Positions 1 through 9,552 are shown, counted from the first letter of the stretch. The stretch is 64,000 bases of DNA from Leptidea sinapis (GCF_905404315.1 NC_066310.1:2728001-2792000); one strand, 5' to 3'. Program-made: numbers and translations. Notes: a model not told the origin generated them from the letters alone.

Positions 1-561
1 AAGCCTATATATGTAGGTATGACAAAATTGTGATTTGAAGAGTTGAAACAGCCTGTTTCAAATCTCCTCAGTAAGTTAAAACCTCCCAATTTTTATTTAA
101 TTCACAATCAAGGAGCAAATACACAGAAATCGAATGTATCTCTAGTTATGGAGCATTAGAAACATATGTAACTGTAAACAAAATTCAAACCCTTATCAAA
201 ATATAGGCAACGTAAAAAAATTTTAAAAACTTACTTTTCACAATTTGTGTCACATAGCACGCTCCGCTCCACAGCTCCACGACTTACGCCACAGACGCGA
301 ATTGATAAATCAGACCGCGGGGGAAAGTGATTGAAAAGCGACAATGAAACGACAACGACGTCCTAAATTCTCAGATATAGCACGTTTTTAAAGATATGAT
401 GAGCATCCAAATGACGGCACATAGTACGATCCTCCTGGCATACTCAACATCCCTGGATTCAGTTAATAGTAAATATGTTTCTAAACTTTAAGTCAAATCT
501 CTGAACTTGTAGATAAAATTTATTTTTATGAGGACAATAATATAATAATTTAAGTTAAACA
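1..561. other. 3' flank of Kunitz gene, no gene seen
   Basis: AT-rich sequence downstream of the minus-strand Kunitz gene. Apart from that gene's probable poly(A) signal I see no exon, RNA gene or recognisable repeat here. Confidence 0.5.
519..524 (-). promoter_or_regulatory. Poly(A) signal of Kunitz gene
   Basis: AATAAA on the minus strand (TTTATT on the plus strand), 38 nt beyond the stop codon of the Kunitz gene, a normal spacing for a short 3' UTR. Confidence 0.6.
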
Positions 562-736
562 TTAGTTAGTCAGGAAGTCTTCGAATTTGGTAAAGTCTTC
601 AGATAGGCAAAGTGAGTTAGGCACTTTACTGCAAGTATCCTCACAGCTCTGTTTGAACTCGAAGTTGTTATCATTACCCCCGCACCCAGACCACTGAAAT
701 GGTAAGCATTTTTCTTGTACTGGTTCGAACGCCCAC
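562..736 (-). CDS. Kunitz gene exon 3 (C-terminal half of the domain)
   Basis: Acceptor ...TTTCGCAG|G. It completes Arg152 and encodes residues 153-209, including the third to sixth Kunitz cysteines and the 'WSGCGGNDNNFEFKQSC' block, ending in TAA at 562-564. The true frame is not the longest open frame here, so a simple ORF scan would miss it. Confidence 0.88.
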
Positions 737-1784
737 CTGCGAAATATATGGCATTAAAAATAGTAAAACCGACGTGACTACTATCCATAAACAGACCTTT
801 CGGCTAGTTCATTTAAGACTCTCAATAACACTACAGTTTGAAGCTCGATCAATTTTAAAAGTCAAAGCCATAGTTAGGTACATAACATAGTGTGGCAATA
901 CGTTCGTTCCCACCATATTATGGAATTCATAAAATAATTAAATGGCCAACCGTCTCCTCCTGATGTTAAGAGATCGTCGCCCCTACTCATGCAATACTAG
1001 ACTACTAGAGATATCGTAGGAGAGGTTATTCTGTAATGTAAAATATAGTAGTAGTATCACCTTATATACTGCGCTGTGCAGTCTCCATACGCCGGGGAAA
1101 GATAACAGACATCCGGACGTCCATAGTGGTTAGCGAACTTTGCCCAAGGAGGTGGCGGCACACCAAATGATGGAGTACCATAGGCTGTTAAGAATTAAAT
1201 ATTAGAATAGAGCTAGAAAGCCTGGATGACGAATCCATAAGGCAACCATTAAATATTAGGTACTTGGTTTTCCCGAGAATAAATTTTCAGTGTTCACAGT
1301 ATGGATACATACATCTCTCGAAATATAATTAATCCATCAGCGGGGGAACATTGATGACATAATGTTATCACCTCGTGTCATAAGACTGGTTATGACACTG
1401 ACATTGACATAAAAATCTGATGCTCACGTACGGATCCAGATTCCAGACAATACCTTTCCATTCTTCAGGAAATCCATTCGGATAAGAACCGTTTGCACCA
1501 AATCCACCCGAAGACACATTAAATGCTAAAGTCATATTATTGTAGATTTCCATATAATATTTCCAAGTCTGATCGGACTCATTGAGCTTCCAAGAACCCC
1601 AGCTACTTATATTTGGTAGTGTGTTCGGGTCTATGCGCTCTCCATTCCAACTTTCGTAGTCCCATGCAATGCCCGGACCGGTGTCGTTGTCTTTAGGACC
1701 TGATTCGTTCGAACCGGAAGCCCCCCCGCCGCCGCCCCTGCAAGCTAAGGAGGGTACAACCAAACTTAGGAAAATTATTTTCAT
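562..1784 (-). CDS. Secreted single-domain Kunitz-type protease inhibitor-like protein (3 exons)
   Basis: Joining 1784-1454, 1184-1061 and 736-562 gives a 209-aa protein with matching phases (1 then 2). Residues 1-14 are a signal peptide (MKIIFLSLVVPSLA), followed by a Gly run, then an acidic, Trp/Asn-rich region with several N-glycosylation sequons that I do not recognise. Residues 137-187 form a Kunitz/BPTI domain: Cys at 137, 146, 162, 170, 183 and 187, spacing 8-15-7-12-3, exactly the family pattern, with the conserved 'SGCGGNDNNF' core. The family blocks serine proteases through the residue after the second Cys; here it is Thr147 rather than Lys/Arg, so a trypsin target is unlikely. A 22-residue tail with one extra Cys follows. 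The exon 1 donor (AAAG|GTATTG) was chosen by phase. A stronger-looking donor, GTACGTGAG, lies about 20 nt further on but breaks the frame into exon 2. The domain call is firm; the N-terminal join is probable. Confidence 0.88.
1061..1184 (-). CDS. Kunitz gene exon 2 (first two domain cysteines)
   Basis: Acceptor ...TTCTTAACAG|CC and donor ATAAG|GTGATA. Encodes residues 112-151: a Pro-rich stretch (FGVPPPPWAKF), then the first two Kunitz cysteines and the reactive-site loop (GDCTAQYIR). Enters in phase 1 and leaves in phase 2, matching both neighbours. Confidence 0.88.
1454..1784 (-). CDS. Kunitz gene exon 1 (signal peptide and N-terminal region)
   Basis: ATG at 1784 is followed directly by a hydrophobic signal peptide. 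The exon then encodes RGGGGG and a low-complexity acidic region with sequons such as NIS, NES, NMT, NVS and NGS. It ends in phase 1 at 1454. No family match is apparent for this half, so it may be a lineage-specific pro-region. Confidence 0.75.
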
Positions 1785-2289
1785 TATTGGTCTCTGTCGC
1801 CTGAGTGGAAATAATTATTCAATTAACTTCCGTGTCCGTAGATAATACATCAGAATATCTAATTAAGTGTGCGATGTGATGTTTGAATGTAGAAACAAAC
1901 CGAAGTAAAACACTTTTACTAGGGCTAGCGGTCGGTGTAGTTTTTTGATAGTTGGGCGGCGTCACGCCGTCGCATAAATAACACGTTTTAGCAGTAAATG
2001 TGTTTGTCTGCGTAATGGAGGCTAATTGTAAAATCCTACAATCAGCTTGACTTAAGCAATATTAAAAAACCTGGCCGATTTGTTATCTATATCCGACTAT
2101 AAGTCGGACTCGCCCATTAAGTGTTTCGTAGCAGCAAATATTTTTTTTATATATATAAGTATTTGAGTTGATTGAATGAAAGGTAAATTGCGGTTTACGA
2201 TTTATGAAGTATTAAAAAAACTACTTACTAGATCTCGGTGTAAGTTTGCATGGTACATCATATATTTTTTTTAGTTTACACACACATTT
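1785..2289. other. Upstream region of Kunitz gene
   Basis: Holds the putative promoter and 5' UTR of the minus-strand Kunitz gene. On the minus strand a TTATTTATGC run (about 1975-1985) could act as a weak TATA element, but this is a guess. The left end merges into the repeat at 2290. Confidence 0.3.
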
Positions 2290-2545
2290 TACCACTTTGA
2301 GAGTATCTCCCGCGCAAACTATTCAGTTTAGAAAAAAATTATAATCGAAACCTACCTGGGGGTCCCCCCCCAAAATTTATTGTTATTTTTTCTATTTTTG
2401 TGTAAGAATCTTAATGCGGTTCACAGAATACATCTTATCAAGTTTCAACAGTATAGTTCTTATAGTTTCGGAAAAAGTGGCTGTGACATACGGACATGAC
2501 GAATCTATTAAGTGTTCCGTTTTTTACCAATTGGCTACGGAAACT
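2290..2545 (+). repeat. Dispersed repeat, second copy at 46485-46785
   Basis: Shares with 46485-46785 a series of blocks: 'CGCGCAAACTATTCAG', 'AAAATTTATTGTTATT', 'TTAATGCGGTTCACAGAAT', 'TATAGTTCTTAT' and 'TTGGCTACGGAAC'. It resembles the 3' portion of a lepidopteran non-LTR retroelement. The two copies differ by indels. Confidence 0.65.
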
Positions 2546-2747
2546 TAAAAAGGTATGTAACTAAATATTATTTGGAAAAGTAGGTAAAACGAGCACATTA
2601 ATTTATGATATGAATCGATCGAGCATTGAACATCATAATCTGTTATATATTTTATGTCCATTATCCTTAAAATAGTAATCAGTCAGCAGCGGGGTGGATT
2701 CGTAATACATTGCAAACTAGTTTACCCGTTTACTCAGGGTTGAGGCG

Positions 2748-2991
2748 CACAAACATCATGATACGCCCTGCCCATTACAATGCAGTGCCATTCAGAATTA
2801 TTGAAAAACCCAAAAAATACGGAGCGGCACTACAAATACGTCTCATTTGCCCAGTAATTTCACTAGCTACGGCGCCCTTCAGACCAAAACACAGTAATGC
2901 TTACACATTACTACTTCACGACAGAAATAGGCGCCGTTGTGGTACCCATAATCTAGCCGGCATCCTGTGCAAAGGAGCCTCCCACTGGTAA
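2748..2991 (-). repeat. CCAGTGGGAGG/A-tail repeat (copy 1)
   Basis: One of 13 copies in the window. Read on the minus strand, the family starts CCAGTGGGAGGCTCC, contains GGCGCCTATTTCTG and GTGAAATTACTGGGC, and ends CATAAAAA, so it is a retroposed unit of about 300 bp. This copy lacks the A-tail end. Confidence 0.8.
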
Positions 2992-4543
2992 ACATCAAAC
3001 ATATTATATAAAATTCCTTTCATGATCATAAAACAAGCCTTATCAAGCCTTGAGCAATTATCTCATCACTCTTCAGTTTTTCCTGTTAAAAACATTCGAG
3101 ATGAAGCAAGAAAATTATATCTGTAAAAATTATTAAAACCAATGATTTCATAGTAATAAAACTTTATTATAAATAATAGTATGTAGCACAAACATGACCC
3201 GTTTATATTTAATTAAACTTTTCTCTGTTACACTAAGCAGTCTTTGTCAATCACACTTTATACGACCTATAACTATTACTACAGTAACTGGACAACAAGT
3301 ATAAATTAGTTCAATCTGGTTTTTATTATAAACAATAATTATTAAATGGATTAGGGTTTATTTTTGAGGTATTTACAACTTCATAGAAGTTGCGTCATAT
3401 ATTTGAATAAAATTAATGGTTAATGATTAAGTATCTAAGGATCAAACTAGTGGTTCATAGAAACTAGGTAACATTTAACATAGATAATAAAATATGGCAT
3501 TGCTAATAACGCCATCTGTTGTTCAGTTACGAGAATCACATTTATTTCACCATCCTTAACTTCTATCTAACTAAACAATTGAATAGTTATTGTTCTTATA
3601 TATTCGTTTATTACCTTCCAAATCTAAATAAAGTATATAAAATAGAGTTTTTTCTAATTTAAAGCAAATACTAAGTTCTAATTACTAAAAAAATCTAATG
3701 AAAACTTGCTCATACGAATATTATTGGCCATTTGTTTAATGATAATAAATTTTATTATTACTAATAAAAAGAATAGAACTATCCACACGAACGTATTATA
3801 TATTTAATCCAGAATTTATTCACTATGGTAAATTACCAACTAAGTTAACAATTGAACAGTGCTTGAGTATTCCATGTAAGAATAAACAGAGCAAAATTTT
3901 GTAGATGTCATATCTGAAAACGAAGTAAGTTTGCAACAGTAATGACTGTCAAATGTCCATGATGAAGAAGAAAAAATTGGAAATTTACAACAAGATGGCA
4001 CAGAAACTGGTAACATTGAGCGATTAAAGCATTTACCTTAATTACATATGGCGCTAACGGGAATGTCATATAGTGCCAAGTATTGTTTAATGTAGAAGAT
4101 ACTGATATTAAATTAATACTAGATATCACAATTTTATGGAAAAATCACAAATAAACATTTGTCTAATCACTAATCAATTACAAAATTGACTCTTTTTTTT
4201 ATAAAAATAACGACTTGTCAAAAACCAAAAAGCATACTCTAATGAAATTATTATAAGAATAAAACTATAATTAGTTCAAGTAAATAAAAATATAAAAACA
4301 ATGTTTTTTTAACTAAAAAATAATTTCTTCTTTGAACTCCAACAGCACCTTCTAATGTTTTACAATCCCATAGTCAACAGATATTTAAAATTAGCTGAAG
4401 GCATACTAAGAAACACGCAGGGCTGTCACTGTGAGAAACACTATAAAAAAATGAATATTCATTATTATTTAATTAAATATTAGAAAAATACAATAATTAA
4501 AATTAACATTGTTAATGAATAAGAAATAAAGTTACCTCGCCTG
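2992..4543. other. AT-rich intergenic stretch
   Basis: About 1.5 kb of AT-rich sequence. I find no splice-flanked coding segment, RNA gene or recognisable repeat. The short open frames lack any family signature. Confidence 0.4.
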
Positions 4544-4839
4544 AAGCCTCGTATCCACTAGGCAACATTTGGCGTTGAAACTGTTGAAACTCATCGCGGA
4601 ACTTTTGTTTAACAACGTTGTCTGTCTACGCTAGACCAGGCATCGACAACATGTCGCCAGAGGATCTAGTGTTGATTTAGGCGGCAGTGGTTATAATTTA
4701 TGCTCAACTGCATGTTGCACGAAAACAAACAACAACGCGACGCGAGAGCTGGCAACGTCGCGCGCTGACGGACAACGTTGCCGAACCTGTTGAGCGGCAC
4801 GGGTTGCGCGCCAAATGTTGTCTAGTAGATACGAGGCTT
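4544..4839. mobile_element. MITE with ~31-bp terminal inverted repeats
   Basis: The left end AAGCCTCGTATCCACTAGGC and the right end, reverse-complemented, AAGCCTCGTATCTACTAGAC match over about 31 bp. The 296-bp interior is GC-richer than its surroundings and repeats CAACGTTG/CAACATTTGGCG words. No coding capacity and no clear target-site duplication, so the superfamily is undetermined. Confidence 0.8.
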
Positions 4840-4871
4840 TATAAACGCTTGCTTTTAACTTAATATGTACC

Positions 4872-6264
4872 AGTTACTGGGGCTGACATTACGCAGCAGA
4901 ACCGTCTAAGTTGCCGAATTCAAGCGGCTTGTCGTCGTGATAAAAATAGGTTTCTTCAAAATATATGTACCGAAATACAAATCCATGGCGAAAAGCATGA
5001 AACCAAAGACCTTCACAAAAAGATTCGTGAAATTACAAAAAAGTTCAGTTCTAAAACATGGACCATCGAAAACTCGGAGGGAAAGGTTGTGACTGAACTG
5101 GAAAATACTCTGAAAGTCTGGAAGAATTACTGCCAGTCGCTCTTCTTTGACCCTGATTCGCGCAGCTATATCTCCACTGAACCGGAAGATCAGGACTTGG
5201 AACCTCTTATTCTTAGAGAAGAAGTTAAAGCTGCAATCAACCATCTAAAAGGAGGGAAGGCAGTTGGAAATGACTGTATTCCAATAGAGACAATCAGATG
5301 TTGCGGAGATTTCGGAGTAGATATGTTTCACACCATATGTAACAAAATTTGGGTGAGCGGAATGTGGCCGAAGGAATGGACGCACTCTGTTTTCATACCA
5401 TTACACAAAAAGGGGTCTACAACGAAATGCAATAACTATCGTCTTATAGCGCTCATACCACATGCCAGCAAAATTTTACTCCATATAGTAAACGAAAGAC
5501 TGAAGGCTTATATTCTGAAGGAAATAGCACCAGAGCAGGCCGGTTTCGTAAAGGGCAAAGGTACACGAGAACAGATCCTAATTGTGAGACAAATAATAGA
5601 GAAAGCAAAGGAATTCAACAGACCGACTTTCATATGCTTCGTTGATTTCCAAAAGGCATTTGATTCTGTTAAATGGCCACAACTATGGAAGATCCTCATA
5701 GAGATGGGAGTGCCCAAGCACTTGGTGCAAATCCTCAGAGCCCTTTATGAACATGGTTCCGCTTCAGTCAAGGTGGATAATGTCACGTCCGACCCACTTC
5801 ATCCCTCTGCAGGAGTCAGGCAGGGCTGCATTTTGTCGCCTCTTCTGTTCAATATTTATACGGAGCACATTATGAGGATAGCTCTAGAAGATTGGACAGA
5901 TGGCATACCAATTGGCGGCAAAAACATATCCAATCTCCGATATGCCGACGACACCACGTTAATAGCGACAAGTAAGGAAAACATTGCTGAATTATTACAT
6001 CGTATCGAGCATACCAGCCTCCAGTATGGCCTTAAAATAAACCGGCAGAAAACAAAAATGATGATTGTCGATCGAAGTCAAAACAATGCACCAGATATAG
6101 TCGAGATTGCTAATTGCGAGGTTGTACAGTCATACATATACTTAGGATCACTGGTCGCTAATACTGGTGGCTCGGAAGACGAAATTAGAAGGCGAATGGC
6201 TATTACCAGATCTGCAATGCAGAAGTTGACGAGGATATGGCGGGACAGGAATATCACCAAAAAA
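4872..6264 (+). pseudogene. Reverse transcriptase, N-terminal part (5'-truncated, interrupted)
   Basis: Encodes the polymerase of the RTE-like element, which copies its RNA into a nicked chromosomal site. Visible motifs include 'FVDFQKAFDSVKW' (motif A), 'GVRQGCILSPLLFNIY' (motif B) and 'LRYADDTTLIA' with the catalytic YADD at 5941-5952. The frame is open upstream of the GTG at 5089, so that codon is not a real start; the natural N-terminus with the endonuclease is lost. It ends at ITKK, where the viral insertion begins. Confidence 0.88.
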
Positions 6265-8650
6265 TCTCAACCAGCAGCACGCAGGGGTAAAGTAAAAATG
6301 TTTATCATTTTGATTATATTGGTCATGGCAACTCAGACGCCGGAGATATTTTCGAAAACAGTGACTGCTCGCTACGGTGAGGTGACTGTTCATGGTTTCA
6401 AGCACTGTGACATGATGGTAAATAACGAACTATCTTTGGGAACGATCAACAATGACGGCAATGTCATTGTACCTGGAATCCATTTTGGGCTAATAACATG
6501 GACTTGTGATAACAAAACGAACGGATTAACTGTCTCCAGATTTGAATGTATGCCATGCGGATCATACTGCCTATATAACCAGCAGTTTATCAAATGTAGA
6601 AATGATTGGACTATATATATTCTAGGATTTGTCGTTGCAGCAATACTGGCACTTGTCATTATATCAACATTCTTGTGCTGTTTCAACAACTCATTTTACA
6701 CCATATCCATACAAATGGGTGCTTGTTTGTTGACAAGATCAGACAAAAGAAGAGCATTTCAGGTGAAGAGACACAACAAAATAACTGGGAGGAATGATCA
6801 AGTTAAGTTCAGGGAATTTAATGTTCCCAACAATGATCTAATGGACAGAATTATTGACATAAGACTGGTACTAAGAAAAAATGTCAACGGCGATGAGCCA
6901 TTATATGGGGACATCATTTACAAGGAAAGGAAGGGAACTGACACAAACAGAAGCCACGAACCAAGGAGTTTACCAAAGCCAAGAACAGAACCATCATTGC
7001 CAGAATTACCACCAAGAGCAAACTCGAATCAGTCAAGATGTGTCTATTACAGGGGCTGTGATGCTAATATGTACCTTCTAACATGCTTATTTATCGTATG
7101 CCTGTCAGGCACATTAACTCATGCATGTGACAAGGTTTTATATCTTTCTAGTAAGGGGACAGTATGTGCAAAAGAAAAGTGCCAACCTATAGACACATAT
7201 ATGACTACTATAACACAAGGTCAAGTAATATGCTTCAACGACGTCAACGGAGACATGCTCAAGCTTAGAATCAAAAAGGGAACCCATGTTTCTAGGTACA
7301 CCAAACTGTATAAGACTTGTTCTTACAATGTGACGACAACAAAATGGTATAATTGTAAAGGCAGTGGTGCATGCTGGGAAGGAAATAGGTGCACTGTCAA
7401 TTATGAGTTAAATATGCTGAGCAGAGTGACAAAAGAGCCGTATGGATATGGGTGCCAAATAGACTCATTAGGCTGTGATGTGTACTGCCATTACACATCT
7501 AGATGTGTGTGGTATAGATGGCAGGTCAACCCTGATTACAGCAACTGTGGGTTTGTATATGCTAAATCTTCTGAGCTGTGGATTGTAGAAATGGAAACAA
7601 CTTACAAAGGCATCAAGAAGGTTGTCACCTTGAATAGCAACACTCCTTTTGTAAACATGGAGACAATGATGCCTTCAACTGCCTTGAACATGCCACTAGT
7701 GATAACCACCTTCACATATGAAAGACCAGCTTCTCGTCCAACCATGTTATCATATAAGGGGAAATATTATGGAGTAATTGCTAGTGCACTAAACATGCCT
7801 CAGGAGAACATAATAGGTGATTTGCAGATATCACTTGGTGCTACTCAGAACATTGTATTTAGTGAAATTCACCTTCCCTGCTCTACTGTAGGTTGTGTAG
7901 TATCATGCACGACTAAGGAGCCAGCATTAAACAGGCTCACATCAAACTCTCCATATTTACTGTCCAAAGATGGCTTCAAAACTGTGGTATCTGAAAGTGA
8001 GAGCTGGGTGAGCAGGAATGAAGATGTCACAGGGACAGTGACAATATCATTTGGAAGTGTGCAGCTCAAGGAAATAGTTGTTATTGATGCAAAATGCAGA
8101 GTCAGTGTCATAATGACATCTGCCTGTGATGGATGTTTAGATAAGCCTTTTGCCGTGATGTCCTCAGATAAGATGACTACAGATGGTGCAGTGGAGTACA
8201 TATCAAACTGCACATGGGATGTACCATTCTTTCAATGTTCTAATGAGCCTTACATAGTCAAGCAAATTTCATCAAACAGAAATTGTAGAGTTGAAATACC
8301 AAAGCTTAATCAAACCTTAGATTTTGATTTTGAATACGTCTTCCGAGGAGAAATTAGTAGTATGAGGAGTATACAATCAGAGAGCTTTGCTGATATAGCA
8401 GCGAATATTGGAACTGACCCGAATTTCTGGGGATCACTGGTGAGTTCTTTAACTATGATGCTTAGTCTTACCACGATAGGAACTATGCTTATTAAGTTAG
8501 GTAGATTAGGTGTATTATCTATTGCAAAAAGAGAGTCAGAGAAGGCCTGACCTGGTTATAATTCCTAGGCTCTTTAGTTTTATGACTTAGTTTTAATGTT
8601 AGTATTAACATATATAATCAATTAGATTAAGAAAAAAAAAAAAAAAAAAA
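6265..8650 (+). other. Endogenous viral element: retroposed bunyavirus-like glycoprotein mRNA
   Basis: A 2386-bp insertion bounded on the left by AAAAAA of the reverse transcriptase gene and on the right by a 19-A run (8632-8650) that leads straight back into the same frame. It consists of a 33-nt leader, one 751-codon frame, about 80 nt of 3' UTR and the A tail. The interrupted host element proves this is an insertion. The A-tail and the lack of long terminal repeats point to LINE-mediated capture of a messenger rather than a retrovirus. Any target-site duplication would be A-only and is hidden by the tail. Confidence 0.85.
6298..8550 (+). CDS. Bunyavirus-like envelope glycoprotein precursor (Gn/Gc-like), endogenous and intact
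   Basis: The frame of 750 aa has no stop or frameshift. In order: residues 1-19 hydrophobic signal; a very short Cys-containing ectodomain to about 103; membrane segment 104-129; a basic, then Pro-rich cytoplasmic stretch to about 257; a second signal segment 258-276; a Cys-rich ectodomain to about 708; a membrane anchor around 713-733; a short basic tail. In the second ectodomain a 'CKGSGACW' motif (about 353-360) and a 'YGYGC...GC' loop (from 382) resemble class II fusion proteins of bunyaviruses, which drive endosomal membrane fusion. The 750-aa size is well below the 1100-1400 aa of hanta- or orthobunyaviruses, so an insect phasmavirus-like source is my guess, not shown. Start chosen at 6298 because it precedes the signal peptide; the leader is also open, so it is formally fused to the reverse transcriptase. 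Expression is unknown. Confidence 0.78.
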   Translation: MFIILIILVMATQTPEIFSKTVTARYGEVTVHGFKHCDMMVNNELSLGTINNDGNVIVPGIHFGLITWTCDNKTNGLTVSRFECMPCGSYCLYNQQFIKCRNDWTIYILGFVVAAILALVIISTFLCCFNNSFYTISIQMGACLLTRSDKRRAFQVKRHNKITGRNDQVKFREFNVPNNDLMDRIIDIRLVLRKNVNGDEPLYGDIIYKERKGTDTNRSHEPRSLPKPRTEPSLPELPPRANSNQSRCVYYRGCDANMYLLTCLFIVCLSGTLTHACDKVLYLSSKGTVCAKEKCQPIDTYMTTITQGQVICFNDVNGDMLKLRIKKGTHVSRYTKLYKTCSYNVTTTKWYNCKGSGACWEGNRCTVNYELNMLSRVTKEPYGYGCQIDSLGCDVYCHYTSRCVWYRWQVNPDYSNCGFVYAKSSELWIVEMETTYKGIKKVVTLNSNTPFVNMETMMPSTALNMPLVITTFTYERPASRPTMLSYKGKYYGVIASALNMPQENIIGDLQISLGATQNIVFSEIHLPCSTVGCVVSCTTKEPALNRLTSNSPYLLSKDGFKTVVSESESWVSRNEDVTGTVTISFGSVQLKEIVVIDAKCRVSVIMTSACDGCLDKPFAVMSSDKMTTDGAVEYISNCTWDVPFFQCSNEPYIVKQISSNRNCRVEIPKLNQTLDFDFEYVFRGEISSMRSIQSESFADIAANIGTDPNFWGSLVSSLTMMLSLTTIGTMLIKLGRLGVLSIAKRESEKA

Positions 8651-9088
8651 GCTACTAAAGTTCAGTTAGTAAGATCTCTAGTGTTTCCCATACTACTATA
8701 TGGTGCCGAAACATGGACAGTCAAAGAACGAGAGAGACAAAGGATTGACGCACTAGAAATGTGGTGTTGGAGACGAATGCTACGAGTATCTTGGACACAA
8801 CGCCGCACAAACGTCTCGATACTTGAAGAGCTCAAGGTGAAAGAAAGGCTTTCATCTATAGTCAGAGCCCGTATTCTCAGATACTTCGGACATATCACGC
8901 GACGTGGAGAGCATGCCATAGAGAGACTTGTTGTTCAGGGAAGGGTCAACGGCAGTAGGTCAAGAGGACGCTCCCCTATGCGCTGGACAGACCAGATCAA
9001 AGCCTTAACCAATACTCCCATCAACACATGTGCCAGAGAAGCAATAGCCAGGGATAACTGGCGTAGAATCGTTCGTCGTTCGACGTGA
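8651..9088 (+). pseudogene. Reverse transcriptase, C-terminal part after the insertion
   Basis: Resumes the RTE-like frame with ATKVQLVRSLVFPIL, then 'LYGAETWTVKERERQ' and a Trp/Arg-rich C-terminal domain ending RRST. This end is characteristic of the lepidopteran endonuclease-reverse transcriptase family. The junction codons are exactly those expected if the insertion is removed, which fixes the insertion site. Confidence 0.88.
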
Positions 9089-9131
9089 CCACGACTGCTC
9101 TGTCAAGAGTAATCCGACGAAGAAGAAGAAG

Positions 9132-9546
9132 TACCTCTTACACATTTTTATAAGATTACAGACAGAGCCACCACTTTGCTATAAAATTGTACTAAATAAA
9201 GTTGGTGTCTGGTATTATTTCTATGTAACTTGACTTAATTTAGACTCACAGATATTTCTTGCACACTACTGTGTGGCAGCTCATCTTCAGTTGTGGCAAT
9301 CATAATATCATCAAATTCTACAGTACAAGCAAGCTCAATTCAAAACTAATAAGCAAAATTAATTTGTATACAGCATGTAGCTAGGCGCTGCGTACCGGAG
9401 TTGCTGATAGCTGTGACATCATTACATTGCACTCCATTACGATGAGAGCGGGGCGCGATGTCCTGACGTCACGAGGGTTATTCGCACCGTATATTTTTAG
9501 TAATACAGAAAAGAAAATTATATAACTTATTAACTATTTGCTTGAT
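9132..9546. other. Intergenic, nothing recognised
   Basis: Sequence between the RTE 3' end and the 3' flank of the NEMO-like gene. No exon or repeat recognised. Confidence 0.35.
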
Positions 9547-9552
9547 TTTATT
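9547..9552 (-). promoter_or_regulatory. Poly(A) signal for terminal exon 13b
   Basis: AATAAA on the minus strand, about 130 nt beyond the stop of the distal zinc-finger exon. It supports this exon being a real 3' end. Confidence 0.5.

Larger units (their letters stand above)
4872..9131 (+). mobile_element. RTE-like non-LTR retrotransposon split by a viral cDNA insertion
   Basis: The reverse transcriptase reads open from the stop at 4861-4863 to 6264, is interrupted by 6265-8650, and resumes in frame at 8651-9088. The 3' end is a short UTR and a (GAA)n tail at about 9118-9131, typical of RTE-type elements. The 5' end is truncated: the endonuclease domain is missing. GTACC occurs just before 4872 and just after the tail, a possible 5-bp target-site duplication. 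There are no stops in the reverse transcriptase, so this copy is young. Confidence 0.8.

Noticed and set aside
570..788. 72-codon minus-strand frame
   Set aside because: It is in the wrong frame; the Kunitz exon 3 frame carries all the domain cysteines.
2710..2991. 93-codon open frame
   Set aside because: It is the CCAGTGGGAGG/A-tail repeat read antisense; the same peptide words recur at 20.4, 28.7, 30.5 and 49.2 kb.
5089..8550. A single native 1153-codon gene
   Set aside because: The frame joins an RTE polymerase to an unrelated glycoprotein, and the polymerase continues at 8651 after an A-run. It is an insertion, and the apparent start is a GTG inside an already open frame.
6265..8650. 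Retroviral or errantivirus env
   Set aside because: No flanking LTRs, gag or pol of LTR type. The insert has an A-tail and sits inside a LINE, and its two-glycoprotein layout fits a bunyavirus-like precursor better.
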